38,338 bases of DNA from an uncultured Phascolarctobacterium sp. (GTDB lineage: Bacteria > Bacillota > Negativicutes > Acidaminococcales > Acidaminococcaceae). The position numbers and the translations under genes were made by a program. Below the pieces are notes generated by a model. The model was not told the origin of the DNA. It made no database searches and was given only the letters and a program-made list of their open reading frames with translations. Below are positions 1 through 9,764 of this stretch, piece after piece (within the stretch, counting starts at the first letter, position 1; the number at the start of each line of letters is the position of its first letter). The stretch is from positions 1 through 38,338 of the forward strand of contig UQWU01000015.1 of NCBI GenBank assembly GCA_900544885.1, in the 5' to 3' direction.

Positions 1-9
1 ACAACATTA

Positions 10-38
10 TTTACTTTTTTTATTGTCTAGGATATAAT
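10..38 (+). promoter_or_regulatory. sigma70-type promoter for the tpsB-cdiA operon
   Basis: A perfect -10 hexamer TATAAT (33-38) lies 17 bases after a -35-like TTTACT (10-15, 4 of 6 matches to TTGACA). It leaves a leader of about 80 bases before the tpsB start. No other promoter-like sequence is evident between here and cdiA, so the two genes are probably co-transcribed. Confidence 0.6.
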
Positions 39-125
39 GAGTATAAAAAAGAATACGAATGTTCTAGTAATATTTTGTGGCTGTTACTTTTGTAAGAGAC
101 TATAAGGGTGAAGGTGACTAGAGCT

Positions 126-1841
126 ATGAAAAGATGGAATTCGCAGGTATTTTTCTTGGTTGTTATAAGTGCCCTGAATCTGGGAGCGGGTACTGTATAT
201 TCTGCGCCTCAGGATAATCTTGTGCAAAAACAGCAACAGATATTACAACAAAAAGAACAGGAACAAGCTTCTAAACGTGCTGAAAAGGAATTGCAGTATC
301 GTGTGGGTCAGTCTATGACCAAAACACAACAGCAAGGCAGCAGTTTAGAAGTTTTTTTGTTGCCTGAGGAAGAAAACTCCTTTTTGGTAAAGCAGTTTTC
401 TCTGAAGGCAGAAAAGTTCGGCTATAAATTCGCTTGGATTAATCAATATCTTGCAAATTTTAATGGTCAAAAGATTGGTGTAAAAGGTATTAATGAGCTT
501 ATGGGGCGCATCAATGCGGAAATCGTGAATCGTGGTTATGTAACTACCCGTGTCTATGTTGAGCAGCAGGATTTGTCCAATGGCAAGATGTTCTTTACTT
601 TAATGCCTGGCATTATCTCAGATATCCGCTTTAAAGAAGAAACATGGGGAACCTGGCATAATGCAATGCCAATGGGTAGAGGTTCGCTGCTTAATATCAG
701 GGACATTGAGCAGGCTATAGATAATTTCAATAACGTACCTAATCAGAATGCAGATATTAAGATAAAGCCAGGAGCTAGTGAAGGCGAAAGCGAGCTTATT
801 ATAGAGGTAAAACGCAGCAAGCCGTGGAGCTTGTTTGCAACTGTAGATAATTCTGGTACGGATGAGACTGGCAAGGTTCAGATGACTGGTGGTTTTCAGC
901 TGTCCCAGCCTTTTTCAGCAAATGATTTGTTCTATGTAAGCTGGAATGAAGATGCTACCCAGTCTGGTGAGAAGAAGGGTACTCGTGCCAACAGCTTGTA
1001 TTACTCGGTTCCCTTCGGTAACGAAAGGATTAGCTTCAGTCACAGCAAGAATGATTATCACCAGACTGTAGAGTATGCTGTAAATCCCTTTGTATCTAGT
1101 GGTGAATTTACCAATACATCTCTTACATGGACTCATTTAGTAAATCGTGGCAGGACTTATAAAACGGACTTTGAGCTTGGCTTTGTCCATAAGACACGTC
1201 ACAGCTATATAGATGGAACAGAGATTGAGGTTCAGAGGCAGAAGACTACCGCTATGCAGGCTGGTTTTAACCATAGACAGTATCTTGGCCCAAGCGTACT
1301 TGATACATCTTTGAAATGGCAGAAGGGACTGCCGTGGTTTGCCGATGCCGGACCGACAGATGGTATGAGCGGTGAAGCTACAACCCAATACAACATGTAT
1401 CTTTTTAACGCCAACTTCATAGCACCTGTTTCTATGGGTGAAGGCTATGATGCCCAGTATAATCTGACCGTAAGGGCACAGAAGGCTGATCAGCGAATCT
1501 ATGGAAGCGAGCATTTTTCTATTGGTGGCTGGTACAGTGTACGTGGCTTTGACGGAGAGCAGACCTTGTCTGCAGAAGACGGTATTGTTATCAGAAATGA
1601 ACTCCGACTTCCTATAGAACACTATCCACACCAGCTTTACCTTGCTATAGACTACGGCAAGGTATCTGGCCCGTCTACTGAATATCTTTTAGGTACAGAG
1701 CTGGTAGGTGGAGCTATTGGTATGCGTGGTCAGGTTGGTATATTTAATTATGATGCTTTTGTAGGCTGGCCTATAAAGAAACCAGATGGATTTACCTGCG
1801 ATAGCAGAACATACGGATTTACTCTCACAGCACAGATTTGA
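126..1841 (+). CDS. cdiB: TpsB/FhaC/CdiB-family outer-membrane exporter of two-partner secretion
   Basis: This Omp85-superfamily barrel exports the large exoprotein encoded next to it across the outer membrane. The first residues form a signal peptide (basic start, hydrophobic core, likely cut after YSA). A Q/K-rich helical linker follows, then a POTRA-like region containing 'INAEIVNRGYVTTRVYVEQQ', then a beta-barrel. The barrel carries the conserved VRGF loop motif (V472-R-G-F, counting from this start) inside 'GGWYSVRGFDGEQ'. The length of about 571 residues is normal for the family. I prefer ATG 126 because AAGGTG lies nine bases upstream. An in-frame GTG at 108 would have AGG only three bases away. 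It lies 48 bases before the cdiA-like gene, as expected for an exporter and its cargo. Symbol cdiB is given by context; hecB/shlB/fhaC would fit the family equally well. Confidence 0.93.
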   Translation: MKRWNSQVFFLVVISALNLGAGTVYSAPQDNLVQKQQQILQQKEQEQASKRAEKELQYRVGQSMTKTQQQGSSLEVFLLPEEENSFLVKQFSLKAEKFGYKFAWINQYLANFNGQKIGVKGINELMGRINAEIVNRGYVTTRVYVEQQDLSNGKMFFTLMPGIISDIRFKEETWGTWHNAMPMGRGSLLNIRDIEQAIDNFNNVPNQNADIKIKPGASEGESELIIEVKRSKPWSLFATVDNSGTDETGKVQMTGGFQLSQPFSANDLFYVSWNEDATQSGEKKGTRANSLYYSVPFGNERISFSHSKNDYHQTVEYAVNPFVSSGEFTNTSLTWTHLVNRGRTYKTDFELGFVHKTRHSYIDGTEIEVQRQKTTAMQAGFNHRQYLGPSVLDTSLKWQKGLPWFADAGPTDGMSGEATTQYNMYLFNANFIAPVSMGEGYDAQYNLTVRAQKADQRIYGSEHFSIGGWYSVRGFDGEQTLSAEDGIVIRNELRLPIEHYPHQLYLAIDYGKVSGPSTEYLLGTELVGGAIGMRGQVGIFNYDAFVGWPIKKPDGFTCDSRTYGFTLTAQI

Positions 1842-1889
1842 CAGCCTTATATGGCTATAATTTAGATTCGGTTTAAGGAGTGCGTAATC

Positions 1890-4800
1890 ATGGGAAGATT
1901 TACAAGCCGTAAAAAGAAGCTTATAGCTTATGCAATAATAGTATCGTTACAGATGCAGGCGGCACTGCCATGCTATACTGCCTTTGCTGCTCCCAAGGCA
2001 TCTGCCCCTGTGGTGGATATTGCAGCACCCAATGCTGCAGGCTTGTCCCATAACAAGGCAGGTTCCTTTAATGTTGGCAAGGAAGGCCTTGTATTTAATA
2101 ATAATGCTGGAAAGGCGCCTGTAGATACAGCTCTTGCAGGCAAGGTCAATGTCAATGCTAATCTGGCAGGCAATGCAGCCAAGACCATACTGCAGGAGGT
2201 AACTGGCACTGGAGCTACAAGCCTTAACGGTTTTATGGAAATCGCAGGCAGCAAGGCGAACCTTATCATAGCCAACCCCAACGGCATTAATGTCAACGGA
2301 GCAGGCTTTATCAACGTGGATCGTGCAGTCCTTACTACAGGCAGGCCCAATATCAACACGGACGGAACTCTTAATGGCTTTACTGTAGAAAAAGGAAAGA
2401 TAAACGTAGCTGGTGCAGGCATCATGCCTGTCGATCAGTATCAATATGCACCTGCCAGCAAATTGGATATCTATGCCTATGCGGCAGATATTAACGCAGA
2501 AATCTGGGCACAGGATGAGATAAACGTAATTGCAGGCAAGAACCAGATAGACGCCAACGGAAATCCTGCGGCACCGCTGCATAGTGAGGGCAGCGGGGTG
2601 AATCTGGATATCGGGGCACTGGGCGGAATGTATGCAGGCAAAATCAGCCTTGTTGGCACCAATCAGGGACTGGGAATGAAGATAGGTGGCAATCTTGCTG
2701 CCCAAAAGAATCTCAGCATCACCAATAATGGCAAGATAGTATTTGAGGAAAACAAACGTGAGACCATAGAAATAGATGGTGCTCAGGCAGATGTCATGAC
2801 AAGCATAACATCTGGTGGCGATATAATCATAGATGCCAATAACAGTGATATAGAAAACAAGGCGGCTCTTTCTGCCCGTGGCAAGGTAGATATTGAGCTG
2901 GGTGGTACTTTAGACAACAGTGGTAAGCTAATAGCTGGTGAGGAATATGAAGAAGTAGAAGGCAGCGGCAATTTTAAACGTAATCCTGCCAATCTGTCCA
3001 TAAATGCAGCCAGGGGACTGAATAATACAGGTGCATTAGATGCTTCCAATAACCTTACCATCCGTGTAAATGAAGGTGCAGCTACTTTAGGCGGCAGCAT
3101 AAATGCTATGAGCAGCATAGATATAGCTGCCAAAAACATTGTAGATGTGAAAGGCAGTATCTATACTGCTAACGGCAGCATCGCAATTGCAGGTGAGAAG
3201 GTAAAATATAGCAAGGAAAACCTGCAGGCCAAGGATGAGGCCAGCATATCCATAAAGGAAACAGACCCCGATAAGCCTGTAGAGCCTCCAAAACCTGAAC
3301 CGCCTAGAACACCGGACGAGCTTACAAATCCTGAAATAGCAGATATTTCAGGTGTAGCTGGTACAGTAAAGCAGGACAAGGTAAAAGATGAAAGCTTAGG
3401 ACTTGTAGCCGACGCAAATGCGGACGGAAAATACAAGCCCATAATTGACCATGCCGCAAATGGTGTAGACCTTGTCCAGATTGCTGAAGTAAACGCCAAT
3501 GGCGTATCCCGCAACCTGTACAGCGATTTTAATATCAAGTCCAGCGGACTTATCCTTAATAATGCTACCAAGTATGTCAAGACAGAGCTGGGCGGCTACA
3601 TAGACCGTAATATGTTCCTTGCAGGTAAGGGAGCAAGAGTAATCCTAAATGAAGTAACCAGTTCCAAGGCAAGTACCCTGAACGGCTATCTTGAAGTGGC
3701 AGGCAACAAGGCCAGTGTAGTAATCGCTAATGCCAATGGCATCAGTGTCAATGGCTTGGGCTTTATCAATACGGATAATGTAATCATCTCTACCGGTAAA
3801 GTAACTAACTGGGCAGATGGCAATATGAAGTTCAGCAGCTCCAAGGGAGACATGCTGGTAAACGGAGACGGACTTAACGGACGTAATCCTGAAAGGCTTG
3901 ATATAGTTACCAATAATCTTACTGTGGACCGCAGTGAGCTGTGGGGCAATGAGCTGCATATTTCTGCAGACGGACTTTTAGAGAACACCAGCAAGATAGG
4001 CGGCAAGGAAAACGTTGTTATCCATGCAGGAAACATGGATAATACTGCAAATGGCTATATAGAATCAGGCAAGGATATGGACATCACTGTAGCAGGCAGA
4101 CTGCATCAGGAGAAGTCTACCTTGAAATCAGGTGCAGATGCCACTATCGCTGCAGGAAGTATTGTAAATGAAGCTAATTCCCTTATCTCTGCAGCAGAGA
4201 ATATGGATGTAAAAGTAGATGCATCCATGGACAACAATAAATCCACCATGCTTGCAGGCCAGACCATGAAGGTAAGTGGTATGGATATTACCAATGCCAA
4301 TACTGCCCTCATGACAGGTCAGAATCTGGAGCTTAATGGTAAAAGCACCGTAACCAATACTGCAGCAAATATCTATTTTGACGGCAACAGCAAGATCGCT
4401 GCCGGCAGTCTTGTCAATAAGGATATGGGCAGCATCCATACAGGCAATGACAGCATCATCGTAGCAGATAATATGCTGAATACCAGATCTGCCATGGACG
4501 TACAGGGCAATTTGACAGCTGAAGTCGGCCGTTTTACTAACGAAGACAGTAGCTATATTGGTATTGGAAAAGATGCGGATATTTCTGCAGGCAGCTTTAC
4601 CAACCAAAGCCTGGGCAGCATTTTTGTATCAGGAAACCTCAAAGAAAGGACGGACAAGGATTTTGTTAATGAGGACGGACTGATTGCTGTAGGCGGCAGC
4701 GGTGAGATAAGCGCAGATAATATCTACAACAGGAATAACAGTAATTATAAGCAGGGCTCCGTGATAAGTGCAGCAGGAGACCTTGCTTTGAATGCAGAAA

Positions 4801-7800
4801 ATACTCTTCTCAACCGTTCCAGTGATATTGAGAGCGAGAAGAATATCACCATAAACGCAGGCAATGTAGAAAACGTCAAGGACAAGTTTGTCACTGACTG
4901 GGATGTTACTTATGAATACATCTCCTACAAGATTCCTCATCTTGAAGGTTCACGTTATTATGATGCTATGCGTGAATTTACAAGGACCATCCATACAGGC
5001 GTCATTAAGGAAGAAACCAATGATGCCAACATCATTGCCAGTGGCAACATCACTATCAATGCAGCTAATAATGTAACCAATCATTACAGCAAGATCATGG
5101 CCGGCAAGGATTTGACCATTAATGCAGGTAATGTAGTAGAAAATATTGGTTATCAGGGTACGATCCATCACGATGATCTAGGACAGGATAACCATTATTG
5201 GAAGTATAAGAAGCATAGAAAACTTCATATTGGTTGCCACTGGGTATATGGCACCACAGTCATCCCTTATGAGGATCATAATGTATATGACCAGGAGCCT
5301 GGTGCGGACAACGAACGTCTTGCAGTGCTTGGTGCTACAGGCAGCGTGAAGATCAATGCAGCCAAAACTGTCAACAAGACACTGGAAGCAGACGGCAAGC
5401 AGTATGCTGACAGGGAAAAGACTGTTCCTACAGATGTTGAGGACAAGCTTTCCGGCAATAGTGCTGCAGAAAACAATCCTTTGAATCAGGACAAGCTTTT
5501 AGGTATTGAAAGCCTTAATGTAAGCAGCAAGATTTATAAGCTTAATAATGACCCCAGTGCCAAGTACCTTATTGAGACCAATAAGAAGTATGCGGACTAC
5601 CACGAATTCCTTTCCAGCGACTATCTGCTTGAAAGGGTGAAGGCTGATCCTGAAAAGGTAAGTAAACGTTTAGGTGACGGTTATTTTGAGCAGAAGTTTG
5701 TTATCGAGCAGATTACAAAGCTCACAGGCAGACCATATCTTGGTGACTATGGAAGCGACATGGAGCAGTTTGCGGCTCTCATGGAAGCAGGTGCCGTAGC
5801 AGCTGAGGAGCTGAACCTTGAAATAGGCGTAGCCCTGACCGCAGAGCAGATGGCATCCCTGACCAGTGATATAGTATGGCTGGTAGAAGAAGAGGTAAAC
5901 GGACAGAAGGTGCTTGTACCGGAAGTATTCCTTGCTTCTGTAAGAGCAGCGGATCTGACTAATGACGGAGCACTTATCGTAGGTGGAGATGTAGCTATCT
6001 ACTCTAAAGAGAATATTGAAAACATTGGCACCATAAAGGCTGACGGAACAGTAGACCTTAAAGGTGAGAACATCAATAACCTTGGTGGCCGTATCACTGG
6101 TGGAAACGTCAAGCTGGATGCGGACAAGAACATCACCAACAAGGGCGGCAGCATCCGTGCCAGAGTGGATGCAATCCTCAAAGGTGAAAGCATCACGAAT
6201 GAGGCCGATGTGAAAGAAAGCCAGTATAAAGGACTGAACCAGAAAACTGTAGGTAACGCTGGCTCTATTAGTGCTGGCCAAAATCTCAGCATCAACGCTG
6301 AAAAGGATATTATAAATAAAGGCAGCGTGCTTGCAGCAGATAAGAACCTTGACTTGAATGCAGGACAAAATGTTGATATAGTAACAGTAGCCAACGAAAA
6401 GCACGTAGGTGTAGTATGCCCAGGTTCCTCAGCGGAAATCCATAGCGTTGAGAACCAGCAGAGCGTGCTTACTGGCGGAAATGTGAATATCAATGCAGGC
6501 AGTGATGTCAATATCCAAGGTGGACTCATTGCTGCAGATAAAGATGTAAACTTAAATGCTGGTGGCAATGTGAATATCAACGCCGTAAAAGACAGCTATA
6601 GTGAGGAAACACAGGTAGGCAGCCGTGGTGGCAGCAACTACTACCATGACAAGGTAGTGGATGAAAAGGTAAAAGGAACCAATATAGCAGGCAAAGAGGA
6701 TATCTCTGTCTCTGCAGGCAGTGATATTAACATCAAGGGCAGCAGCCTTACCAGTGAGGAAGGTAAGGCCAGCCTTGCTACAGGTGGCAACGTCAATATT
6801 ACCAATGAGAATGAATACCACGAAAAGCTCCACGAATCCCACGAGAAATCCAAAGGTTTCCTGTCCTCCAAGACTACTGATATTTATGACTACAGCAATA
6901 TTAGCGGCGTAGTAAGCAGTAATGTTTCTGCAGGCAGTGTAGATATTCAAAGTGGCAAGGATACAAACGTCAAAGGCAGCAACGTAGTAGCTGACAATGA
7001 CGTAAGCGTAAAAGCAGGTGGTAACTTGAATATTGAAAGCGCAGCACAGACTAGCGAAAGCGAATACATTAAATCTGTAAAGAAGAGCGGACTTCTTAGT
7101 GGAGGCGGCTTAGGCTTTACTATTGGCAAGGAGAAGAGAAAAGACCAGTATGCCAACCAGAACACTGAACAGATTGGTAGCACTGTAGGCAGCTTAAAGG
7201 GCAGCGTAGACCTTGATGCTCAAAAGGATGCCAATATTAAAGGCAGCAGTGTTATCGCTAAAAAGAATATTAACATCAGCGGAAGCAATGTTAATATCGA
7301 AAACACTGACAGCATCTATAACGCACAGGAAAAACATGAATTTAAGCGCAGCGGCCTCAGTGTGTCCATTGGTGGACAAGTAATTGACAAGGTAAACGAA
7401 GCAGTAAGCCACGTAGAGCGTGCAAATCAGGTAGAAGACAAACGCCTTGCTGCGCTTCATGGCTATAAAGCGGTAGATACTATTGAGAAAAATGCAGGCC
7501 TGATAAAAGATGCCGTAAAAGACCCGTCCAAGGGAGTTTCCCTTAATGTAAGCATTGGCAGCACCAAGAGCAAGAGCGAAAGCAGCAGTACGACCGTAGT
7601 TGCTAATGGCAGCCATGTCAAAGCTGAAGGTGATGTAAAGATTACCTCTACAGAAAAAGACATTAATATTAAGGGCAGTAATGTTGAAGGCAGGGACGTA
7701 ACCTTAGACGCTAAAGAAAACCTTAATGTAACTGCGTCCGAAACCACTAACAAGCTGGAGCAGGATTCCAAGTCCAGCAGTGCAAGTGTAGGCGTAGGCT

Positions 7801-9491
7801 TTGACATTGCAACAGGTCAGGTAAGCAGTGTAACCATAAGCGGCAGCAAGAGCAAAGGTGAAGTAGATGCCAACAGCACCTCCTACAATGAAAGCACTGT
7901 AAAGGCAGATAAGAATCTGGACTTCACCAGCGGCAAGGATACCAATATTAAAGGTGGTAAGCTGAGTGGTGAAAAAGTAACCGGCAACGTAGGTGGAGAC
8001 CTTAATATTGAAAGCAAGCAGGATAAGAATTCCTATGAAGAAAAGAACTCTTCTGCTGGCTTTGGTATAGGTATCGACCTTAGCGGACAGAATAAGAAAG
8101 ATAGTCAAGACAACCTTGATAAAAAAGACAAGGTTAACAATGCCAACAAGACAGGTATCTTTGGTAGTGCCGGCAAGAGCGACGTTGACAGCAAATACGA
8201 AAGCGTAACTGACCAGAGCGGTATCTACGCAGGTAAAGAAGGCTTTGACATTAACGTAGGTGAAAACACCGACCTTAAAGGCGGTATTATCTCCAGTGAA
8301 GCTGAAAAAGACAAAAATAAAATCTCCACAGGCACACTGACCTATGAAGATATTAAAAACAAAGCTGAATATGAAGCTGGAAGTATAGGCGTTAATGTAG
8401 ATACTTCTAAAGATGCAGAGAAGAAAGATGCTGGTGTAACACCAAACATTGGCGTAGGTGCCAAGGATGATGCAGAAAGCACAACCAAGGCAACTGTATC
8501 TGAAGGTGAAATCGAAATCAGGGATAAAGAAAATCAGAAACAAGACCTTAAAAATCTGAATCGTGATACTAAAAACAGCCTCAATAAGCTGGGAGAAGTC
8601 TTTGACAAGACCAAAATAGAAGAACGTCAGGAACTAGCTGGACTTTTTGGAGAAGTAGCATTTAATCAAATCCACTACATGAAAGGTACTAAAGAACAGA
8701 AGGCTCTGTACCATGCATTAGTAGGTGGCATCATGGGCAAGCTTACCAGCGGGGACTTCCTAGCAGGAGCAAGTGCGACTGCAATCAACAAGCTTGTGAT
8801 TGGAGAGATTGAAAAAATTGCTGGTAAAGATCCTGCAATGATGCAATGGCTCAGTGCAGCTTTAGGTGGCGTAATTTCCGAGGTTGTTTCTAAAAACGCA
8901 GAAGCAGGTGCTGGTGCTGCATCTAGTGCTACGAAGAACAATGATTTGGATCAAGAATTATCTACAGAATTTGGACACATACCAAAAACTGAAAAGGAAG
9001 TAATGGAGGGTGAGGAACAGAATCTAGATAATAAGTACGAGATTACGATGGAAGACCTAAGCAATGCTATTTTTGGTAATGCTACTAGTACAGTAGGTAA
9101 TGAATCTATGAAGTCTGTATTATCTAAAGAGTTTCCTGATTATATTAGAATAGAATCCTATCCTGGATCTAATAGTGCTTTTCGCATTTATTATCCAAGC
9201 GGAGGAAAACTGGTATCATCGGTATTGAAGGAAGTTCCAGTATTTTCTGGAGGTTCGTTGTTAATTAAACTCAATACCGATTATGGCGATGGTAAAGATG
9301 TCAATTGGGAAAAGGAATTAGTTAAATTTAGTGTTAGTGAAGTAACAGGATATACTGCAGGAAAAATTATAGCTGGGCCTACTGGTGTAGTTGTTGGTGT
9401 TATTGCGGGAGGTGTTATAGAAACATCAGTGGATAAGCTTTGGAGTAGAATAGAGTCTTTCAAGAATGGTGGTGTTCCTCTTGATAGATGA
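1890..9491 (+). CDS. cdiA: CdiA/TpsA-like filamentous hemagglutinin exoprotein with C-terminal toxin region
   Basis: A secreted adhesin and toxin-delivery protein of 2533 residues, preceded by AAGGAG nine bases before ATG. It has a basic, extended signal peptide (cut near AFA, residue ~34). A TPS secretion domain follows with the hallmark NPNG (129-132) and 'GFINVDRAVLTTGRP'. There is a proline-rich linker near residues 460-475 and a second TPS-like module (~515-700) with NANG (614-617) and 'GFINTDNVIISTG'. Long stretches of FHA-type repeats ('NINAGSDVNIQGG' style) follow. They surround a non-repetitive segment from ~1225 ('YLIETNKKYADYHEFLSSDY') that recurs in hemagglutinins. The pretoxin region (~2216-2350) ends at 'SSATKNND'. 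The last ~182 residues are a distinct domain with a Gly-rich hydrophobic stretch (GYTAGKIIAGPTGVVVGVIA), suggestive of membrane action. From residue ~1151 onward it is duplicated downstream. Toxin activity is inferred from architecture, not from a recognised catalytic motif. Confidence 0.9.
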   Translation: MGRFTSRKKKLIAYAIIVSLQMQAALPCYTAFAAPKASAPVVDIAAPNAAGLSHNKAGSFNVGKEGLVFNNNAGKAPVDTALAGKVNVNANLAGNAAKTILQEVTGTGATSLNGFMEIAGSKANLIIANPNGINVNGAGFINVDRAVLTTGRPNINTDGTLNGFTVEKGKINVAGAGIMPVDQYQYAPASKLDIYAYAADINAEIWAQDEINVIAGKNQIDANGNPAAPLHSEGSGVNLDIGALGGMYAGKISLVGTNQGLGMKIGGNLAAQKNLSITNNGKIVFEENKRETIEIDGAQADVMTSITSGGDIIIDANNSDIENKAALSARGKVDIELGGTLDNSGKLIAGEEYEEVEGSGNFKRNPANLSINAARGLNNTGALDASNNLTIRVNEGAATLGGSINAMSSIDIAAKNIVDVKGSIYTANGSIAIAGEKVKYSKENLQAKDEASISIKETDPDKPVEPPKPEPPRTPDELTNPEIADISGVAGTVKQDKVKDESLGLVADANADGKYKPIIDHAANGVDLVQIAEVNANGVSRNLYSDFNIKSSGLILNNATKYVKTELGGYIDRNMFLAGKGARVILNEVTSSKASTLNGYLEVAGNKASVVIANANGISVNGLGFINTDNVIISTGKVTNWADGNMKFSSSKGDMLVNGDGLNGRNPERLDIVTNNLTVDRSELWGNELHISADGLLENTSKIGGKENVVIHAGNMDNTANGYIESGKDMDITVAGRLHQEKSTLKSGADATIAAGSIVNEANSLISAAENMDVKVDASMDNNKSTMLAGQTMKVSGMDITNANTALMTGQNLELNGKSTVTNTAANIYFDGNSKIAAGSLVNKDMGSIHTGNDSIIVADNMLNTRSAMDVQGNLTAEVGRFTNEDSSYIGIGKDADISAGSFTNQSLGSIFVSGNLKERTDKDFVNEDGLIAVGGSGEISADNIYNRNNSNYKQGSVISAAGDLALNAENTLLNRSSDIESEKNITINAGNVENVKDKFVTDWDVTYEYISYKIPHLEGSRYYDAMREFTRTIHTGVIKEETNDANIIASGNITINAANNVTNHYSKIMAGKDLTINAGNVVENIGYQGTIHHDDLGQDNHYWKYKKHRKLHIGCHWVYGTTVIPYEDHNVYDQEPGADNERLAVLGATGSVKINAAKTVNKTLEADGKQYADREKTVPTDVEDKLSGNSAAENNPLNQDKLLGIESLNVSSKIYKLNNDPSAKYLIETNKKYADYHEFLSSDYLLERVKADPEKVSKRLGDGYFEQKFVIEQITKLTGRPYLGDYGSDMEQFAALMEAGAVAAEELNLEIGVALTAEQMASLTSDIVWLVEEEVNGQKVLVPEVFLASVRAADLTNDGALIVGGDVAIYSKENIENIGTIKADGTVDLKGENINNLGGRITGGNVKLDADKNITNKGGSIRARVDAILKGESITNEADVKESQYKGLNQKTVGNAGSISAGQNLSINAEKDIINKGSVLAADKNLDLNAGQNVDIVTVANEKHVGVVCPGSSAEIHSVENQQSVLTGGNVNINAGSDVNIQGGLIAADKDVNLNAGGNVNINAVKDSYSEETQVGSRGGSNYYHDKVVDEKVKGTNIAGKEDISVSAGSDINIKGSSLTSEEGKASLATGGNVNITNENEYHEKLHESHEKSKGFLSSKTTDIYDYSNISGVVSSNVSAGSVDIQSGKDTNVKGSNVVADNDVSVKAGGNLNIESAAQTSESEYIKSVKKSGLLSGGGLGFTIGKEKRKDQYANQNTEQIGSTVGSLKGSVDLDAQKDANIKGSSVIAKKNINISGSNVNIENTDSIYNAQEKHEFKRSGLSVSIGGQVIDKVNEAVSHVERANQVEDKRLAALHGYKAVDTIEKNAGLIKDAVKDPSKGVSLNVSIGSTKSKSESSSTTVVANGSHVKAEGDVKITSTEKDINIKGSNVEGRDVTLDAKENLNVTASETTNKLEQDSKSSSASVGVGFDIATGQVSSVTISGSKSKGEVDANSTSYNESTVKADKNLDFTSGKDTNIKGGKLSGEKVTGNVGGDLNIESKQDKNSYEEKNSSAGFGIGIDLSGQNKKDSQDNLDKKDKVNNANKTGIFGSAGKSDVDSKYESVTDQSGIYAGKEGFDINVGENTDLKGGIISSEAEKDKNKISTGTLTYEDIKNKAEYEAGSIGVNVDTSKDAEKKDAGVTPNIGVGAKDDAESTTKATVSEGEIEIRDKENQKQDLKNLNRDTKNSLNKLGEVFDKTKIEERQELAGLFGEVAFNQIHYMKGTKEQKALYHALVGGIMGKLTSGDFLAGASATAINKLVIGEIEKIAGKDPAMMQWLSAALGGVISEVVSKNAEAGAGAASSATKNNDLDQELSTEFGHIPKTEKEVMEGEEQNLDNKYEITMEDLSNAIFGNATSTVGNESMKSVLSKEFPDYIRIESYPGSNSAFRIYYPSGGKLVSSVLKEVPVFSGGSLLIKLNTDYGDGKDVNWEKELVKFSVSEVTGYTAGKIIAGPTGVVVGVIAGGVIETSVDKLWSRIESFKNGGVPLDR

Positions 9492-9681
9492 TTTATTAAT
9501 AATATTTGGATATATACTAGGATTAACTCTATTGGTATTATTTGAGTATAAAATTGCACCTAAAATAGGAAATATACCTGATGAAGAGAACATTTTTTAT
9601 AACAGATTTAAATTTGCTCAAATTATAATACTGCTTAGATTAATATATTTAATAGGTGAATTTTTCTGGAAATATTTTTAG
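9466..9681 (+). CDS. cdiI: candidate CdiI-type immunity protein 1 (small membrane protein)
   Basis: A 71-residue protein overlapping the 3' end of the cdiA-like gene. It has two strongly hydrophobic segments ('LLIIFGYILGLTLLVLFEY' and 'FAQIIILLRLIYLIGEFFW') separated by a short polar loop, so it is probably an inner-membrane protein. Position directly after a CdiA C-terminus is the hallmark of the cognate immunity gene. A membrane immunity protein fits a toxin that acts on the membrane. The start is uncertain: ATG 9466 gives a 26-base overlap with weak ribosome binding, while TTG 9481 sits behind GGTGGTG. No sequence family recognised. Confidence 0.65.
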   Translation: MVVFLLIDDLLIIFGYILGLTLLVLFEYKIAPKIGNIPDEENIFYNRFKFAQIIILLRLIYLIGEFFWKYF

Positions 9682-9723
9682 AAATATGAACTTAAGTGAT
9701 AACAAGTAAATATACAGATTCTA

Positions 9724-9764
9724 GCTTTTCCTCAGCCGCATTATAGCGTCTCACTTGCATTTGC
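9724..9764 (+). repeat. 41-bp direct repeat, copy A
   Basis: This stretch matches 17063-17103 at 39 of 41 positions in the same orientation. Copy A lies between immunity gene 1 and the start of the duplicated cdiA stem. Copy B lies after immunity gene 3. The pair therefore brackets the whole orphan toxin array. It contains no gene. Confidence 0.85.

Noticed and set aside
1137..1631. Long open frames on the minus strand across tpsB and the cdiA copies (up to ~280 codons)
   Set aside because: They are antisense to strongly supported genes, recur in every duplicated cdiA stem, and encode low-complexity products without ribosome sites.
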